64,000 nt of DNA from Tenggerimyces flavus. Its GTDB lineage: Bacteria; Actinomycetota; Actinomycetes; Propionibacteriales; Actinopolymorphaceae. Numbering within the stretch: position 1 is the stretch's first letter; each line of letters opens with the position of its first letter. The notes beneath the pieces are model-generated. The model was not told where the DNA came from. It ran no database searches and worked only from the letters and a program-made list of their open reading frames with translations. Position numbers and translations under genes: made by a program. The stretch is taken from NCBI RefSeq assembly GCF_016907715.1, contig NZ_JAFBCM010000001.1:2294001-2358000 (forward strand). The letters are read 5' to 3'. Below, in pieces: positions 48,879 to 57,838 of this stretch.

Positions 48879-48905
48879 TTAGCAGTCGTTGCACCGGAGT
48901 GCTAA
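48879..48905. promoter_or_regulatory. CIRCE element (HrcA operator) upstream of ruc
   Basis: The sequence is TTAGCAGTC, nine spacer bases, then GAGTGCTAA. Against the CIRCE consensus TTAGCACTC-N9-GAGTGCTAA the only change is one base in the left arm. It lies 34 bp before the ruc start, in the right place for HrcA repression. Confidence 0.88.
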
Positions 48906-48939
48906 CCTTTCCGGTGCTGACAGTCCGTGGAGGGAAGCC

Positions 48940-49317
48940 GTGCCGACGTACCAGTACACGTGCAGCGAGTGTGGTGAGGGCCTCGAGGTCGTCCAGAAGT
49001 TCACCGACGACGCGTTGACCGAGTGCCCCAACTGCCAGGGTCGCCTGCGCAAGGTGTTCAGCCCGGTCGGCGTCGTGTTCAAGGGATCCGGCTTCTACCG
49101 CAACGACAGCCGTACGGGCTCCGGGAGCAAGACTCCGGCGTCCAGCAACGGCTCGAGCTCGACCGCGAAGAAGGACTCCGACAGCTCCTCGAGCTCGTCC
49201 GACTCGTCGAGCTCGTCCGACTCGTCGAGCTCGAAGGACTCCAGCAGCTCAGCCTCCGGTTCGAAGGACTCCAGCAGTAGCTCGTCCTCCACGACCAAGT
49301 CTGAGTCCGCCGCATAA
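48940..49317 (+). CDS. ruc: Ruc-type FmdB zinc-ribbon redox-regulated chaperone
   Basis: A 125-residue protein. The zinc ribbon has C-S-E-C and C-P-N-C, and P-T-Y-Q-Y-T-C is the FmdB start. V-G-V-V-F-K-G-S-G-F-Y-R follows, and then a long Ser-rich tail with Asp and Lys spacers. Mycobacterium tuberculosis Rv0991c (Ruc) has this same layout, is a redox-regulated chaperone with a disordered tail, and is repressed by HrcA. A CIRCE element lies upstream here too, which supports orthology. GTG 48940 has GGAGGGA 5 bp upstream. Confidence 0.88.
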   Translation: MPTYQYTCSECGEGLEVVQKFTDDALTECPNCQGRLRKVFSPVGVVFKGSGFYRNDSRTGSGSKTPASSNGSSSTAKKDSDSSSSSSDSSSSSDSSSSKDSSSSASGSKDSSSSSSSTTKSESAA

Positions 49318-49336
49318 CTCGCGCGCATCCGTCGCC

Positions 49337-49430
49337 GGCCAATGATCATGTTGACATGATCATTTGCCGCTCTACGTGGCGTGGACGCCGGGTAAAGCAC
49401 CCAGCCGCCGTGTAAACCTGATCATTTGCC
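49337..49430 (+). repeat. Dispersed palindromic repeat, copy C (with an extra half-site)
   Basis: It starts GGCCAATGATCATG and follows the order of copies A and B up to about 49399. It then adds a third site, GTAAACCTGATCATTTGCC, that the other copies lack. The palindrome has small changes (TTTGCC). It lies 20 bp after the ruc stop. Confidence 0.75.
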
Positions 49431-49502
49431 GGGGCGACGGATGCTGGCCACCGTAGGCCCTCCTTGCAGCCGAACGGCGCGCGTACGGAAGCGTGTCCTC
49501 TC

Positions 49503-50981
49503 GTGGCAGAGAACGTACCCCTCAGCGGCCGCGCCGCCGCGGCCCTGGTGTTCCTCACTTCGGGCGGCGTGCTCGTGCTCGAGCTGGTCAGCCTCCGGCT
49601 TGTCGCCCCGTACATCGGCCTGACGCTCGAGACGAACACCGCGGTGATCGGGATCGCCCTCACCGCGATCGCCCTCGGGGCGTGGCTCGGTGGGAGGTCG
49701 GCCGACCTCGCCCCGCCGCAACGGTTGGTCGGGCCGCTGATCCTCGGTTCCGGCGCGCTGGTGATGTTCGTCGGCCCGGCCGTGCGCTGGACGGGCAGCA
49801 TCGTCCGCGGCGCCGACCTCAGTGTCGTACTGCTGATGGCCGCGATCGCCGTGTTCGTCCCGGCAGCCCTGATGTCGGCGATCCCGCCGATGATCGTCAA
49901 GCTCAGGTTGGCAACGCTCGCCCAGACCGGCTCGGTCGTCGGCCGGCTCTCCAGCATCGGTACGTTCGGCGCGATCGTCGCGACGTTCGGTACGGGCTTC
50001 GTCCTCGTCGCCGCGGTCCCGACCCACTACATCCTGCTTGGGCTCGGCAGCCTGCTCGTGGTCGTCGGCGCGATCGTCACGATTCGCCTGCGTGGGTTGA
50101 AGAAAGCCGTACCGTTCGTTGCCGCCGCTCTCGTCGGCTCGCTCGCCACGACGCTCGCGCCGCAGCCGTGCGACGTCGAAACCGCCTACCACTGCGCGAA
50201 GGTCGAGGCCGATCCGGACCGGCCGACCGGCCGTACGCTGCGGCTCGACACGCTGTCCCACTCGTACGTCGACCTGAAGGACCCCACGTTCCTCGAGTTC
50301 GCGTACATCCGCGGGATCGCTTCCCTGCTTGACGTCTACTGGCCCGCCGGCCAACGCATCGACGCGCTGCACCTCGGCGGTGGCGGCGTCACCGTGCCGC
50401 GCTACCTGGACGCGACGCGGCCGGGCACGGACTCGGTCGTGTACGAGATCGACAAGGGTGTCGTCGACCTCGACGTCGAGCAGCTCGGCCTGCGCACCGG
50501 CGACGGCATCGACGTCCGCGTCCGCGACGCGCGGATCGGCCTTGCCGAGCAGGCCGCGGCAAGCCGGGACGTCGTCGTCGGGGACGCGTTCGGTGGCGTC
50601 TCCGTACCGTGGCACCTCACCACGAAGGAGGTCGTGCAGAGCATTCACCGCATCCTCCGACCCGGTGGCGTCTACGCGGTGAACGTGATCGACTACCCGC
50701 CGCTCGGCTTCGCGCGCGCCGAGATCGCCACGATCGCCAGCGTCTTCGACAACGTCGCGATCATCGCCGAGCCAGGCATCCTCGCGAAGGCCGACGGCGG
50801 CAACCTCGTCATCGTCGCCTCCGACAAGCCGCTGCCGGTCGCGAACCTCCAAGCCAGACTGGCCGAACGGGACAAGTCGCTCACCCTGCTCTCCGGCCAG
50901 GACCGGGTCACGGAGTTCAGCGACGGTGCGCGCATCCTCACCGACGCGTACGCCCCGGTCGACCAGCTCCTCGCCCGCTGA
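49503..50981 (+). CDS. Membrane protein with a spermidine-synthase-like domain
   Basis: A 492-residue fusion. The N-terminal 200 residues hold seven or so membrane helices of the MFS-like type. The C-terminal part is a spermidine-synthase-like Rossmann fold with L-H-L-G-G-G-G-V-T-V-P-R, V-V-Y-E-I-D, V-V-V-G-D-A-F-G-G and L-R-P-G-G-V-Y. The final strand region is similar to aminopropyltransferases. Homologous fused proteins occur throughout actinobacteria. A polyamine reaction is not proven. The GTG start is typical. Confidence 0.85.
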   Translation: MAENVPLSGRAAAALVFLTSGGVLVLELVSLRLVAPYIGLTLETNTAVIGIALTAIALGAWLGGRSADLAPPQRLVGPLILGSGALVMFVGPAVRWTGSIVRGADLSVVLLMAAIAVFVPAALMSAIPPMIVKLRLATLAQTGSVVGRLSSIGTFGAIVATFGTGFVLVAAVPTHYILLGLGSLLVVVGAIVTIRLRGLKKAVPFVAAALVGSLATTLAPQPCDVETAYHCAKVEADPDRPTGRTLRLDTLSHSYVDLKDPTFLEFAYIRGIASLLDVYWPAGQRIDALHLGGGGVTVPRYLDATRPGTDSVVYEIDKGVVDLDVEQLGLRTGDGIDVRVRDARIGLAEQAAASRDVVVGDAFGGVSVPWHLTTKEVVQSIHRILRPGGVYAVNVIDYPPLGFARAEIATIASVFDNVAIIAEPGILAKADGGNLVIVASDKPLPVANLQARLAERDKSLTLLSGQDRVTEFSDGARILTDAYAPVDQLLAR

Positions 50982-51033
50982 CGAGATGTCTAGCGATTGG
51001 ACAGTTGCATCGACTATCGAGTAGACATCGGTA

Positions 51034-51135
51034 GTGAATGCTCGAGAAATCGCGCGGCGAGATCTCGGACCCGGTCTGGTGCGGGCGATCGAGCGGCAGA
51101 TGGAGCCGGTCTTCGGGAAGGGGTGGCTGCGATGA
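51034..51135 (+). pseudogene. HicA-like toxin remnant upstream of hicB
   Basis: A 33-residue frame reads N-A-R-E-I-A-R-R-D-L-G-P-G-L-V-R and ends F-G-K-G-W-L-R. This resembles the last third of HicA-type toxins. The stop lies in ATGA with the next gene, the usual hicA-hicB coupling. A stop lies in frame 12 bp before the GTG, so the N-terminal double-stranded RNA-binding part is gone. Confidence 0.6.
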
Positions 51136-51527
51136 CCACCTATCAGGTCGACGTGTGGCGCGAACCGAACGGCGACTGGTCGGCGCAGGCGGAGGGGGTC
51201 GACGGGGCGTTCACGGCCGGGCGGAGCCTCACGGAGGTCGAGCGAAACATCCGGGAGTCGATCGCTGTCAGCCTGGACTTGTCGCGCAGCGCCGAGGCGG
51301 CGATGGAGATCGAGCTGAACGTTTCGACTACTCGTCCAGATCTCGACGAGCTGGTGCAGCGTGCGCGTTCTGCTCGCGAGGAGGCTAGACAGTCCACCGC
51401 AACGGCTACCGAGCTCACGGCCGAAGCGGCCACTGAGCTGCGCGCCAAGGGCCTGTCGGTACGGGACATTGCCAAGGTGCTCGACATCTCCTACCAACGC
51501 GCACAACAACTGGTGAGTGCTGCCTAA
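51132..51527 (+). CDS. HicB-like antitoxin/regulator with C-terminal helix-turn-helix
   Basis: A 131-residue protein. The N-terminal HicB fold starts Y-Q-V-D-V-W-R-E-P-N-G-D-W, then V-D-G-A-F-T-A-G-R-S-L-T-E-V. The last 30 residues are a helix-turn-helix, L-S-V-R-D-I-A-K-V-L-D-I-S-Y-Q-R-A-Q-Q. It would bind HicA and its own operator. With the toxin reduced to a remnant it is an orphan here. Confidence 0.8.
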   Translation: MTTYQVDVWREPNGDWSAQAEGVDGAFTAGRSLTEVERNIRESIAVSLDLSRSAEAAMEIELNVSTTRPDLDELVQRARSAREEARQSTATATELTAEAATELRAKGLSVRDIAKVLDISYQRAQQLVSAA

Positions 51528-51609
51528 CCAACCTCGTCTTTCGCAGATCCTGCCCGCGACGGTCGTTCTGCCTTCTACGCTGATGGTGCGGGGCGGGAGG
51601 GGACTGGCA

Positions 51610-51846
51610 ATGGAGAAAGGCAATGCGGTCGACGCCGTGCCTGTGCAGGCGATCGAGAGTGTCGGTGACCGGGTGACGACGTTCGCGACGTCCGCCGTCG
51701 TCGATGTCACCACGGATACGGCGGAATCACTGCGCAGCAAGCTCGTCGACAAGGTCGCGGACGCCGCGATCGACGAGGCTCGCGAACGGCTGGATCGCCA
51801 AGCCGGCAAGGACGAATTCGGGCCTCGGCGACCCGACAGCGACTAG
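51610..51846 (+). CDS. Small hypothetical protein
   Basis: The 78-residue protein M-E-K-G-N-A-V-D-A-V is acidic and helical, and has no Cys. The segment A-E-S-L-R-S-K-L-V-D-K-V-A-D-A-A-I-D-E-A may form a coiled coil. A strong GGGAGGGGA site lies 8-10 bp before the ATG, which favours a real gene. I do not recognise the family. The next gene starts 13 bp downstream. Confidence 0.6.
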   Translation: MEKGNAVDAVPVQAIESVGDRVTTFATSAVVDVTTDTAESLRSKLVDKVADAAIDEARERLDRQAGKDEFGPRRPDSD

Positions 51847-51859
51847 CGGCCACCGTCTC

Positions 51860-53724
51860 ATGGACCGCTGGCTGCGGGCCGAGCTGGCCCGCCTGCTCGA
51901 CGAACCGCGCCCACCGAGCCGGCGGATCGGGATCGAGCAGGAGTTCGTCGTCACGCGCGGCGGAACGACCGTCGACTTCGCGTCGGTTGCCCGCGCGGTT
52001 GGCTACCGGGCAAGCGGTTGGACCGCGGCGACCCGCACGCACATCGCCTGCCGTGGGGCGGCGTGATCACTGCCGACGGGCGGGAGGCCGAGATCGCCAC
52101 GCCGCCGGCCACCCTGGCACCCGGTTTCACCAACAGGCTAAGCGATTGGCTGGCGCGCGGCCGGAACGAGCTCGACGCGACCCTCGGTGCCGACTTCCTG
52201 GTCGACGGCGGCTCTACCCACGTGAACGTGGAAGTCGCCGACCGCCGCGCCACCTCCATCGCCAAGCGCTTCGTCGCGAGGCACTCGCTGGCGATGATGC
52301 TGCTACTGGATCGGAAACACTCGCCAGGCTTGCTCGTTCGGCCTCGTCGCGGGCGGCTCGAGCTCGGCGGCGAGTACGTCACAGGCCCGCAGCTCGTCGC
52401 CGCGACCGTCTTCGCCGCCGCGGCGGTCATGGACTGCCAGCGGGTGGGACGACGCTCGACGTACGGCCGGTTCGTCGTCGAACCTGCCCGCGAGCGGTTC
52501 GGCTACTACGTCGACCGGCGCGCGTTCGGCGGCGACCTGTACGCGACCGGCCGCGCGACGATCATCGGCCGCCGTACGGCTCAGTGGAATCTTCAACGCT
52601 CGTGGGAGATCGTGCGCCGAGACGCGGCCACGTTCGCCACGGACACGGAGCTGGCGACCACCGATACCGTCGTCCGCGGCGACCACCCGCTGCCCTGTGA
52701 GCGGCCCGACATCGACGACGCCAACCACGGCACGTTCACGTCGTGGGGCGCGGATCTGACGGCCGATCGCCGCCGGCTCGCGTTCAGCCTGGTCGCGGTC
52801 CTCGCGACGTGGGAGCAGGTCGTGTTCGAGCTCACCCATAGGGAACGGACCTGGCTGCTCGCCGTGCCCGCCGAGCGGGCCAGCAAGCTGGTGAGCTTGT
52901 TCGCCGGCGGCCAGCTGGACGAGTTGCTCCGACGGATCGTCGCCACTCCAGACACCGCGTTCTCGCCCCTGCTGGCGGCCGAACAGGTCGGTCGCGGCGG
53001 TGTGTTCGGCTCGCTCGGGAACGACACCACGTTGCAGCCGCTGGAGCGGATGCCCGGCACCGGGCTGATCGGCGGCAACGGCGCCGGCGGACGGGAGGAC
53101 AAGCACCGCACCGAGGAGCCCAGGAACCCGCGGCCGAAACCGAAGCCGACCCGTTCCTGGATGCGCTGGGCCGTACCCGCCACGGCCGCCGGAGTCGTGG
53201 CCGCGGTCCTCGTCACGACGTACGCGCTCTGGCCACGCGGCGACGGTAACCAGCTCGCTGCGGCACCGCCTCCAGCAGCACCAACCTCAGCCCCAACACT
53301 CGCGCCGACCGACGCGGCAACGGCGAGACCGATCACGGCAGCCGACCTCTCGGGCACGTTCGCCTTCACCAGAACCGTCGTCGACGGCAACGAGGACAAC
53401 CCTGTCGGCACGAGCTCGAACTTCACCGCCACGCTGACCGTCGAGTGCGACGGGGCGAACTGCACGGTGACGTTCCCCGGCCTCGGAACCTCCAGCCTGG
53501 TCGGCGGAAAGCTGCGCTACCAGGGGACGGTGCCGGGCGCGTGCCCGAGCAACCCCTCGATCAAGGTCCCGTACCCGTACGACACCAAGCTCGTCGTCAT
53601 CCGGGACAAGTCCGGCAAGGTCACCAGTATCACCGGGACGCAGGACCTCACGGCCGAGGTGACCAACTGCCCGAACAGCGAGCTCGACCCCATCCGCACC
53701 GAGTGGGTCGGGACCAGGAGCTAG
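51860..53724 (+). pseudogene. GCS2-like carboxylate-amine ligase fused to a membrane anchor and external domain, frameshifted near 52016
   Basis: The ATG at 51860 begins M-D-R-W-L-R-A-E-L-A and holds R-I-G-I-E-Q-E-F-V-V, a GCS2-type glutamate-cysteine ligase start. Near 52016 the frame breaks by one base. The protein continues in the next frame from 52018 with D-R-G-D-P-H-A-H-R-L-P-W-G-G and E-I-A-T-P-P. The ligase part ends near 53040. A basic linker, a membrane helix at about 53162-53230 and a Pro/Ala-rich stretch follow, then a 150-residue exported domain with V-E-C-D-G-A-N-C. The combination is unusual. The break may be natural or a sequencing error. Confidence 0.7.
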
Positions 53725-54257
53725 TCGTTCGCCTTCAGGTCGCGGTCGGTCGCGAACCACAACGCCTGCGGGAGATCGAACGTGGCGAAGGCGTAGTTGC
53801 CCATCGGCAGCCAGTACTCGTACTCGTCGATCGAGCTGCCCTGGAAGATCAGCACGATCCGCCACTTGTCGACGTACAGCATCCACGCCCGGCGCCTGCG
53901 GGTCTCGCCGTCCTCGGTGAACGTGTAGATCCGCTCGAACTTGACCAGGTTGCTCAGCACCGTGTCGTCGGACTTCTCCACCACCAGGTCCGGCAACGAC
54001 GCCAGCCCGTCCTCGATGCCCTCGCGCAGAATGTCGAGGTCCTCGGCCACCACGTTCGTGTCCAGCTGCGCGACCCAAGCGCCAATGTAGGTGGTGATGT
54101 CGGCGTTCACCGGCGAGAGCATCGAGCCCTCGAGCTCGTCGTCAAGCTCGTATTGACGCCAGTCGGACGGGTAGCGGAACGAGAACCGCCCGAGCGGATC
54201 CTGGTAGGAGGTCACACCGGTGAACCGGGGCCGCCCTTCCCGGACGTACTGCGCCAT
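53721..54257 (-). CDS. DUF1795-like (PsbP/LpqN-type fold) protein
   Basis: The 178-residue protein contains F-S-F-R-Y-P-S-D-W-R-Q-Y-E and ends with strands such as K-W-R-I-V-L-I-F-Q-G-S. This is a PsbP/LpqN-like beta layout. It has no signal peptide. It starts 4 bp after the last oligopeptide-transporter gene and is probably the end of that operon. The function is unknown. Its stop overlaps the convergent GCS2-like gene by 4 bp. Confidence 0.65.
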   Translation of the reverse strand: MAQYVREGRPRFTGVTSYQDPLGRFSFRYPSDWRQYELDDELEGSMLSPVNADITTYIGAWVAQLDTNVVAEDLDILREGIEDGLASLPDLVVEKSDDTVLSNLVKFERIYTFTEDGETRRRRAWMLYVDKWRIVLIFQGSSIDEYEYWLPMGNYAFATFDLPQALWFATDRDLKAND

Positions 54258-54261
54258 AGAA

Positions 54262-55377
54262 CTATCTCGCTTCCGTTGCCGTGCCAGACCCCGAGTCCGA
54301 GGTGGATGCGTGTGCGTCGATGACGTCCGCGGCTGCCTCCTCGGCAGTCGCGACCGGCACGTCCTGCAGCTTAGTCGCACCCTTGAGCGTCAAGGTGTCG
54401 GAGAAGTGGCACGCGGCGAAGTGTCCGTCGCCTGTGTCACGCAGCGGCGGCGCCTCGACCGCGCAGATGTCCTGTGCGTACGGGCAGCGCGGGTGGAAGT
54501 AGCAGCCCGAGGGCGGGTTCGCCGGCGAGGGAACGTCGCCCGTCAAGGCCGTCGGACGCGTACGGTTCCGCGGGTCTGGCTTCGGCAGCGCCGACAGCAG
54601 TGCCTCGGTGTACGGCATCTTCGGGTTGTAGAACAGCTGCTCGGTGGATGCGACCTCGACGACCTTGCCGACGTACATCACGGCGACCCGGTCGGCGATG
54701 TGCTCGACGACGGACAGGTCGTGGGAGATGAACATGTACGTCAGGTCGAACTTGTTCTGCAGATCCTCGAGCAGGTTGAGCACCTGCGCCTGCACCGACA
54801 CGTCCAGCGCCGACACCGGCTCGTCGCAGATGATCAGCTCGGGGTTCAGGGCCAACGCCCGCGCGATGCCGATCCGCTGCCGCTGACCACCGGAGAACGC
54901 GTGCGGGTAACGGCTCGCGTGCTCGGGCCGCATGCCCACCACCGTGAGCAGTTCGGCGATGCGGTCCTTGAGCGCACGACCCTCGTGCGTCCGGTTGATC
55001 ACCATCGGCTCGGCGATGATCCGGCCGACGGTCATGCGCGAGTCGAGCGACGAGAACGGGTCCTGGAAGATGATCTGCATCTGCGGGCGGATCTTCTTCA
55101 GCTGCTTGGCGTCGGCCTTCTCGATGTTGACCGCGCCGAGCGACTTGTCGTGGAAGATGACCTCGCCGTCGGTCGGCTCCTCCAGGCGCAGGATCGTCCG
55201 GCCCGTCGTGCTCTTCCCGCAGCCGCTCTCGCCCACCACGGCGAACGTCTCGCCGCGGTTGATCGACAGGCTGACGCCGTCGACCGCCTTGACGTGGCCC
55301 ACGGTGCGCCGCAGCAGCCCGGCATGGATGGGGAAGTGCTTCTTCAGGTCCTTGACCTCGAGCAGTACGTCGTTCAC
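54262..55377 (-). CDS. Oligopeptide ABC transporter ATPase (OppF/DppF-like)
   Basis: A 371-residue ATPase. Walker A is G-E-S-G-C-G-K-S, the signature F-S-G-G-Q-R-Q-R and Walker B L-I-I-C-D-E-P. The C-terminal oligopeptide-transporter region with [12 protein letters not shown] has the usual Cys cluster, which binds an iron-sulfur centre in some members. A tail of about 30 Ala/Asp residues is extra. It overlaps the OppD-like gene by 4 bp. Confidence 0.92.
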   Translation of the reverse strand: MNDVLLEVKDLKKHFPIHAGLLRRTVGHVKAVDGVSLSINRGETFAVVGESGCGKSTTGRTILRLEEPTDGEVIFHDKSLGAVNIEKADAKQLKKIRPQMQIIFQDPFSSLDSRMTVGRIIAEPMVINRTHEGRALKDRIAELLTVVGMRPEHASRYPHAFSGGQRQRIGIARALALNPELIICDEPVSALDVSVQAQVLNLLEDLQNKFDLTYMFISHDLSVVEHIADRVAVMYVGKVVEVASTEQLFYNPKMPYTEALLSALPKPDPRNRTRPTALTGDVPSPANPPSGCYFHPRCPYAQDICAVEAPPLRDTGDGHFAACHFSDTLTLKGATKLQDVPVATAEEAAADVIDAHASTSDSGSGTATEAR

Positions 55378-56648
55378 GAGTCGCCCCTCTCGACGTCAGC
55401 CGAGCCGTCAGCCGAACCGTCCTTCGAGCCGTCAACCGCCACGGGTGCGGCCTCTGCCGTCGCCGCTGACGACACGTCCGCTGGCGTACTGCCTGGATAG
55501 AGATGGCAACGCGCGGTGTGCCCCGTACCCTCGACCGCCGTCTCCAGCGGCATCACCGTGTCGCACAGCCCCGGCATGACGCTCGGGCAGCGCGGGTGGA
55601 ACGGGCAGCCGGTGACGGTCGAGTACGGGTCGGGCACCGAGCCCTTGATGACCTCGAGCGGCTGGTGCCGGCTCACGCCGATCCGAGGGATCGAGCGCAG
55701 CAGCGAGATCGTGTACGGGTGCTTCGGGTTGTAGAACAGGTCGTCCACCGAAGCCCGTTCGACTACGCGGCCGAGGTACATCACGACGACCTCGTCGCAC
55801 AGCTGCGCGACGACGCCCATCGAGTGGGTGATGAACATGATCGACATGCCGAACTCGGCCTGCAGCTCGCGCATCAGCTCGAGGATCTGCGCCTCGGTCG
55901 TGACGTCGAGGGCGGTCGTCGGCTCGTCCGCGATCAGCAACGTGGGAATGCAGGACAGCGCCATCGCGATCATCGCGCGCTGCCGCATGCCGCCGGACAG
56001 CTGGTGCGGGTAGCTCTTCGCGACCCGCGGCGGGTTCGGCATGCCGACGCGGCGCAGCATGTCGACCGCGCGCCGGTCCGCCTCGTCCTTGTCCTTCGTC
56101 TGGTGCAGCAGGATCGCTTCACGGATCTGGTCGCCCACGGTGTAGACCGGGTTGAGCGAGGTCATCGGCTCCTGGAAGATCATCGCGATCTCCTGGCCGC
56201 GGATCGCTCGCATCTGCGGTCCGTGCGGGTCGAGCGTCGTCAGGTCGATGATGCCGCTCCGCGCGAGCTCCGGGATGTCCTCGCGGATGTCGTGCTGGTC
56301 GACCAGCTTGGCGTCGCCGTTCCCGTTCGCCGGAGCCTCGGTGCCCGTGCCCCGGGCCCGCTTGCCAGCCGTACGTTCCACCCGACCGGGCCGGAACAGG
56401 ATCTCCCCGCCCGTGATCTTGCCCGGCTTCTCGATGATCTGCATGATCGCCCGGGCCGTGACGCTCTTGCCGCAACCGCTCTCGCCGACGATGCCGAGCA
56501 CCTTGCCGCGCGGAACGTCGTAGCTCACGCCGTTGAGCGCCCGGACGCGGCCGATGACGGTCGGGAACTCCACATGCAAGTCCCGGATGCTGACCACCGT
56601 GTCCTCGGCCAGCTCCAGCTTCGTGCTGGTCGTTGCTGCTTCAGCCAT
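55374..56648 (-). CDS. Oligopeptide ABC transporter ATPase (OppD/DppD-like)
   Basis: A 424-residue ATPase. Walker A is G-E-S-G-C-G-K-S, the signature L-S-G-G-M-R-Q-R and Walker B L-L-I-A-D-E-P. The C-rich end has G-C-P-F-H-P-R-C. Between Walker A and the Q-loop there is an insert of about 50 residues including [11 protein letters not shown] long acidic Ser/Ala tail ends the protein. The stop overlaps the OppF-like start (ATGA). Confidence 0.92.
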   Translation of the reverse strand: MAEAATTSTKLELAEDTVVSIRDLHVEFPTVIGRVRALNGVSYDVPRGKVLGIVGESGCGKSVTARAIMQIIEKPGKITGGEILFRPGRVERTAGKRARGTGTEAPANGNGDAKLVDQHDIREDIPELARSGIIDLTTLDPHGPQMRAIRGQEIAMIFQEPMTSLNPVYTVGDQIREAILLHQTKDKDEADRRAVDMLRRVGMPNPPRVAKSYPHQLSGGMRQRAMIAMALSCIPTLLIADEPTTALDVTTEAQILELMRELQAEFGMSIMFITHSMGVVAQLCDEVVVMYLGRVVERASVDDLFYNPKHPYTISLLRSIPRIGVSRHQPLEVIKGSVPDPYSTVTGCPFHPRCPSVMPGLCDTVMPLETAVEGTGHTARCHLYPGSTPADVSSAATAEAAPVAVDGSKDGSADGSADVERGDS

Positions 56649-56701
56649 TGAAAACCCCTGCCTGGTCGCCCCAATGTCCTGCCCTGCGGTGCACTGGCCG
56701 C

Positions 56702-57826
56702 TCAGCCGTACGGGTCCACGGCGTCGCGGACGCCGTCGCCGAGTAGCTGGAAGCAGGTCACCGCGATGACCACGGCGATCGCCGGAATCAGCATCCACGG
56801 ATACTGCGTGACCACGGCGATCTCCTGCGCGTCCTTGAGCAGGACCCCCCAGCTCACAGCGGGAGGCAGCATGCCGATGCCGAGGAACGACAGCGAGGTC
56901 TCGGCGATGATCGTCGCCGGGATCGCCAGCGCCGCGACGACGACGATGTGGCTGATCGCGTTCGGGACCATGTGCGTGACGATGATCCGGCTGTGCGAGC
57001 TGCCGGCCGCCCGCGCGGCGTTGACGTAGTCAGCGTGCGCGTAGCCGAGGACCTTGCCACGTACCTGGCGGGCGGTGTTGGCCCACACGACGAGCGACAG
57101 GATCAAGGTGATGAAGAAGTATCTTCGTTCGACCGGCATGTCCCGGGGAAGGACGGCGGCCAGCGTCGCCCAGAGCGGGAGGGTCGGTACGGACAGGATG
57201 ATCTCCATCACGCGCTGGATCGCGTTGTCCACGATGCCGCCGAAGTAGCCGGAGATCGTGCCGATCAACGTCGCCAGAACGGTGGAGATCGCGACACCCA
57301 ACAGACCGATGGTGAGCGAGACCTGGGCTCCCTGCACGGTCCGGGCGAAGATGTCGCGGCCCTGTGTGTCGGCACCCCAGAGGTAGAGCTTGGTGTCGCC
57401 GTCCACGGTCATCAGGTGCCGGTCGGTCTTGATGAAGCCGAACAGCGTGTACTCGTGGCCCTTGCCGAACCAGTGGATCGGGATCGTCTTCGTGCAGTCC
57501 TTCTGGTACACGAACTCGAACGTGTCCTCGTTGAGCGTCTGGGTGACCCCGCACATCGCGAGGCCGCCGTCCCAGGTCAACGCCGAGGGCGCGGCGTTCT
57601 TCGCGCCGGAGTTGAGAACGTCGTAGTCGTTCGAGGCGAGGAACGGAGCCAGCGCCGCCACGATGTACATGAGCAGCAGCACGATGCCGCCGCCGACCGC
57701 GAGCTTGCTCTGCTTGAAGCGGCGGACCATCAACCGCCACTGGGGGATCTCGCCAACGTCGGAACCCTTTTCGGTGGGAGCCGCCGCGGTGGCTTCCTGC
57801 ACCGGTTCGCCGATTACGCCTGCCAT
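56702..57826 (-). CDS. Oligopeptide ABC transporter permease (OppC/DppC-like)
   Basis: A 374-residue permease with six helices and the binding-protein-dependent EAA loop A-A-R-A-A-G-S-S-H-S. The region between the first helix and the second is enlarged by about 80 residues with paired cysteines (A-M-C-G-V, then K-D-C-T-K), probably an external loop. It starts 12 bp after the OppB-like stop. With OppB it forms the channel. Confidence 0.9.
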   Translation of the reverse strand: MAGVIGEPVQEATAAAPTEKGSDVGEIPQWRLMVRRFKQSKLAVGGGIVLLLMYIVAALAPFLASNDYDVLNSGAKNAAPSALTWDGGLAMCGVTQTLNEDTFEFVYQKDCTKTIPIHWFGKGHEYTLFGFIKTDRHLMTVDGDTKLYLWGADTQGRDIFARTVQGAQVSLTIGLLGVAISTVLATLIGTISGYFGGIVDNAIQRVMEIILSVPTLPLWATLAAVLPRDMPVERRYFFITLILSLVVWANTARQVRGKVLGYAHADYVNAARAAGSSHSRIIVTHMVPNAISHIVVVAALAIPATIIAETSLSFLGIGMLPPAVSWGVLLKDAQEIAVVTQYPWMLIPAIAVVIAVTCFQLLGDGVRDAVDPYG

Positions 57827-57838
57827 CGCTTCAGCACC

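Noticed and set aside
49140-49310. Repetitive Ser-coding DNA (TCG/AGC runs) as a possible tandem repeat or CRISPR
   Set aside because: It codes the disordered tail of the Ruc protein in frame; the units are irregular and short, with no spacers.
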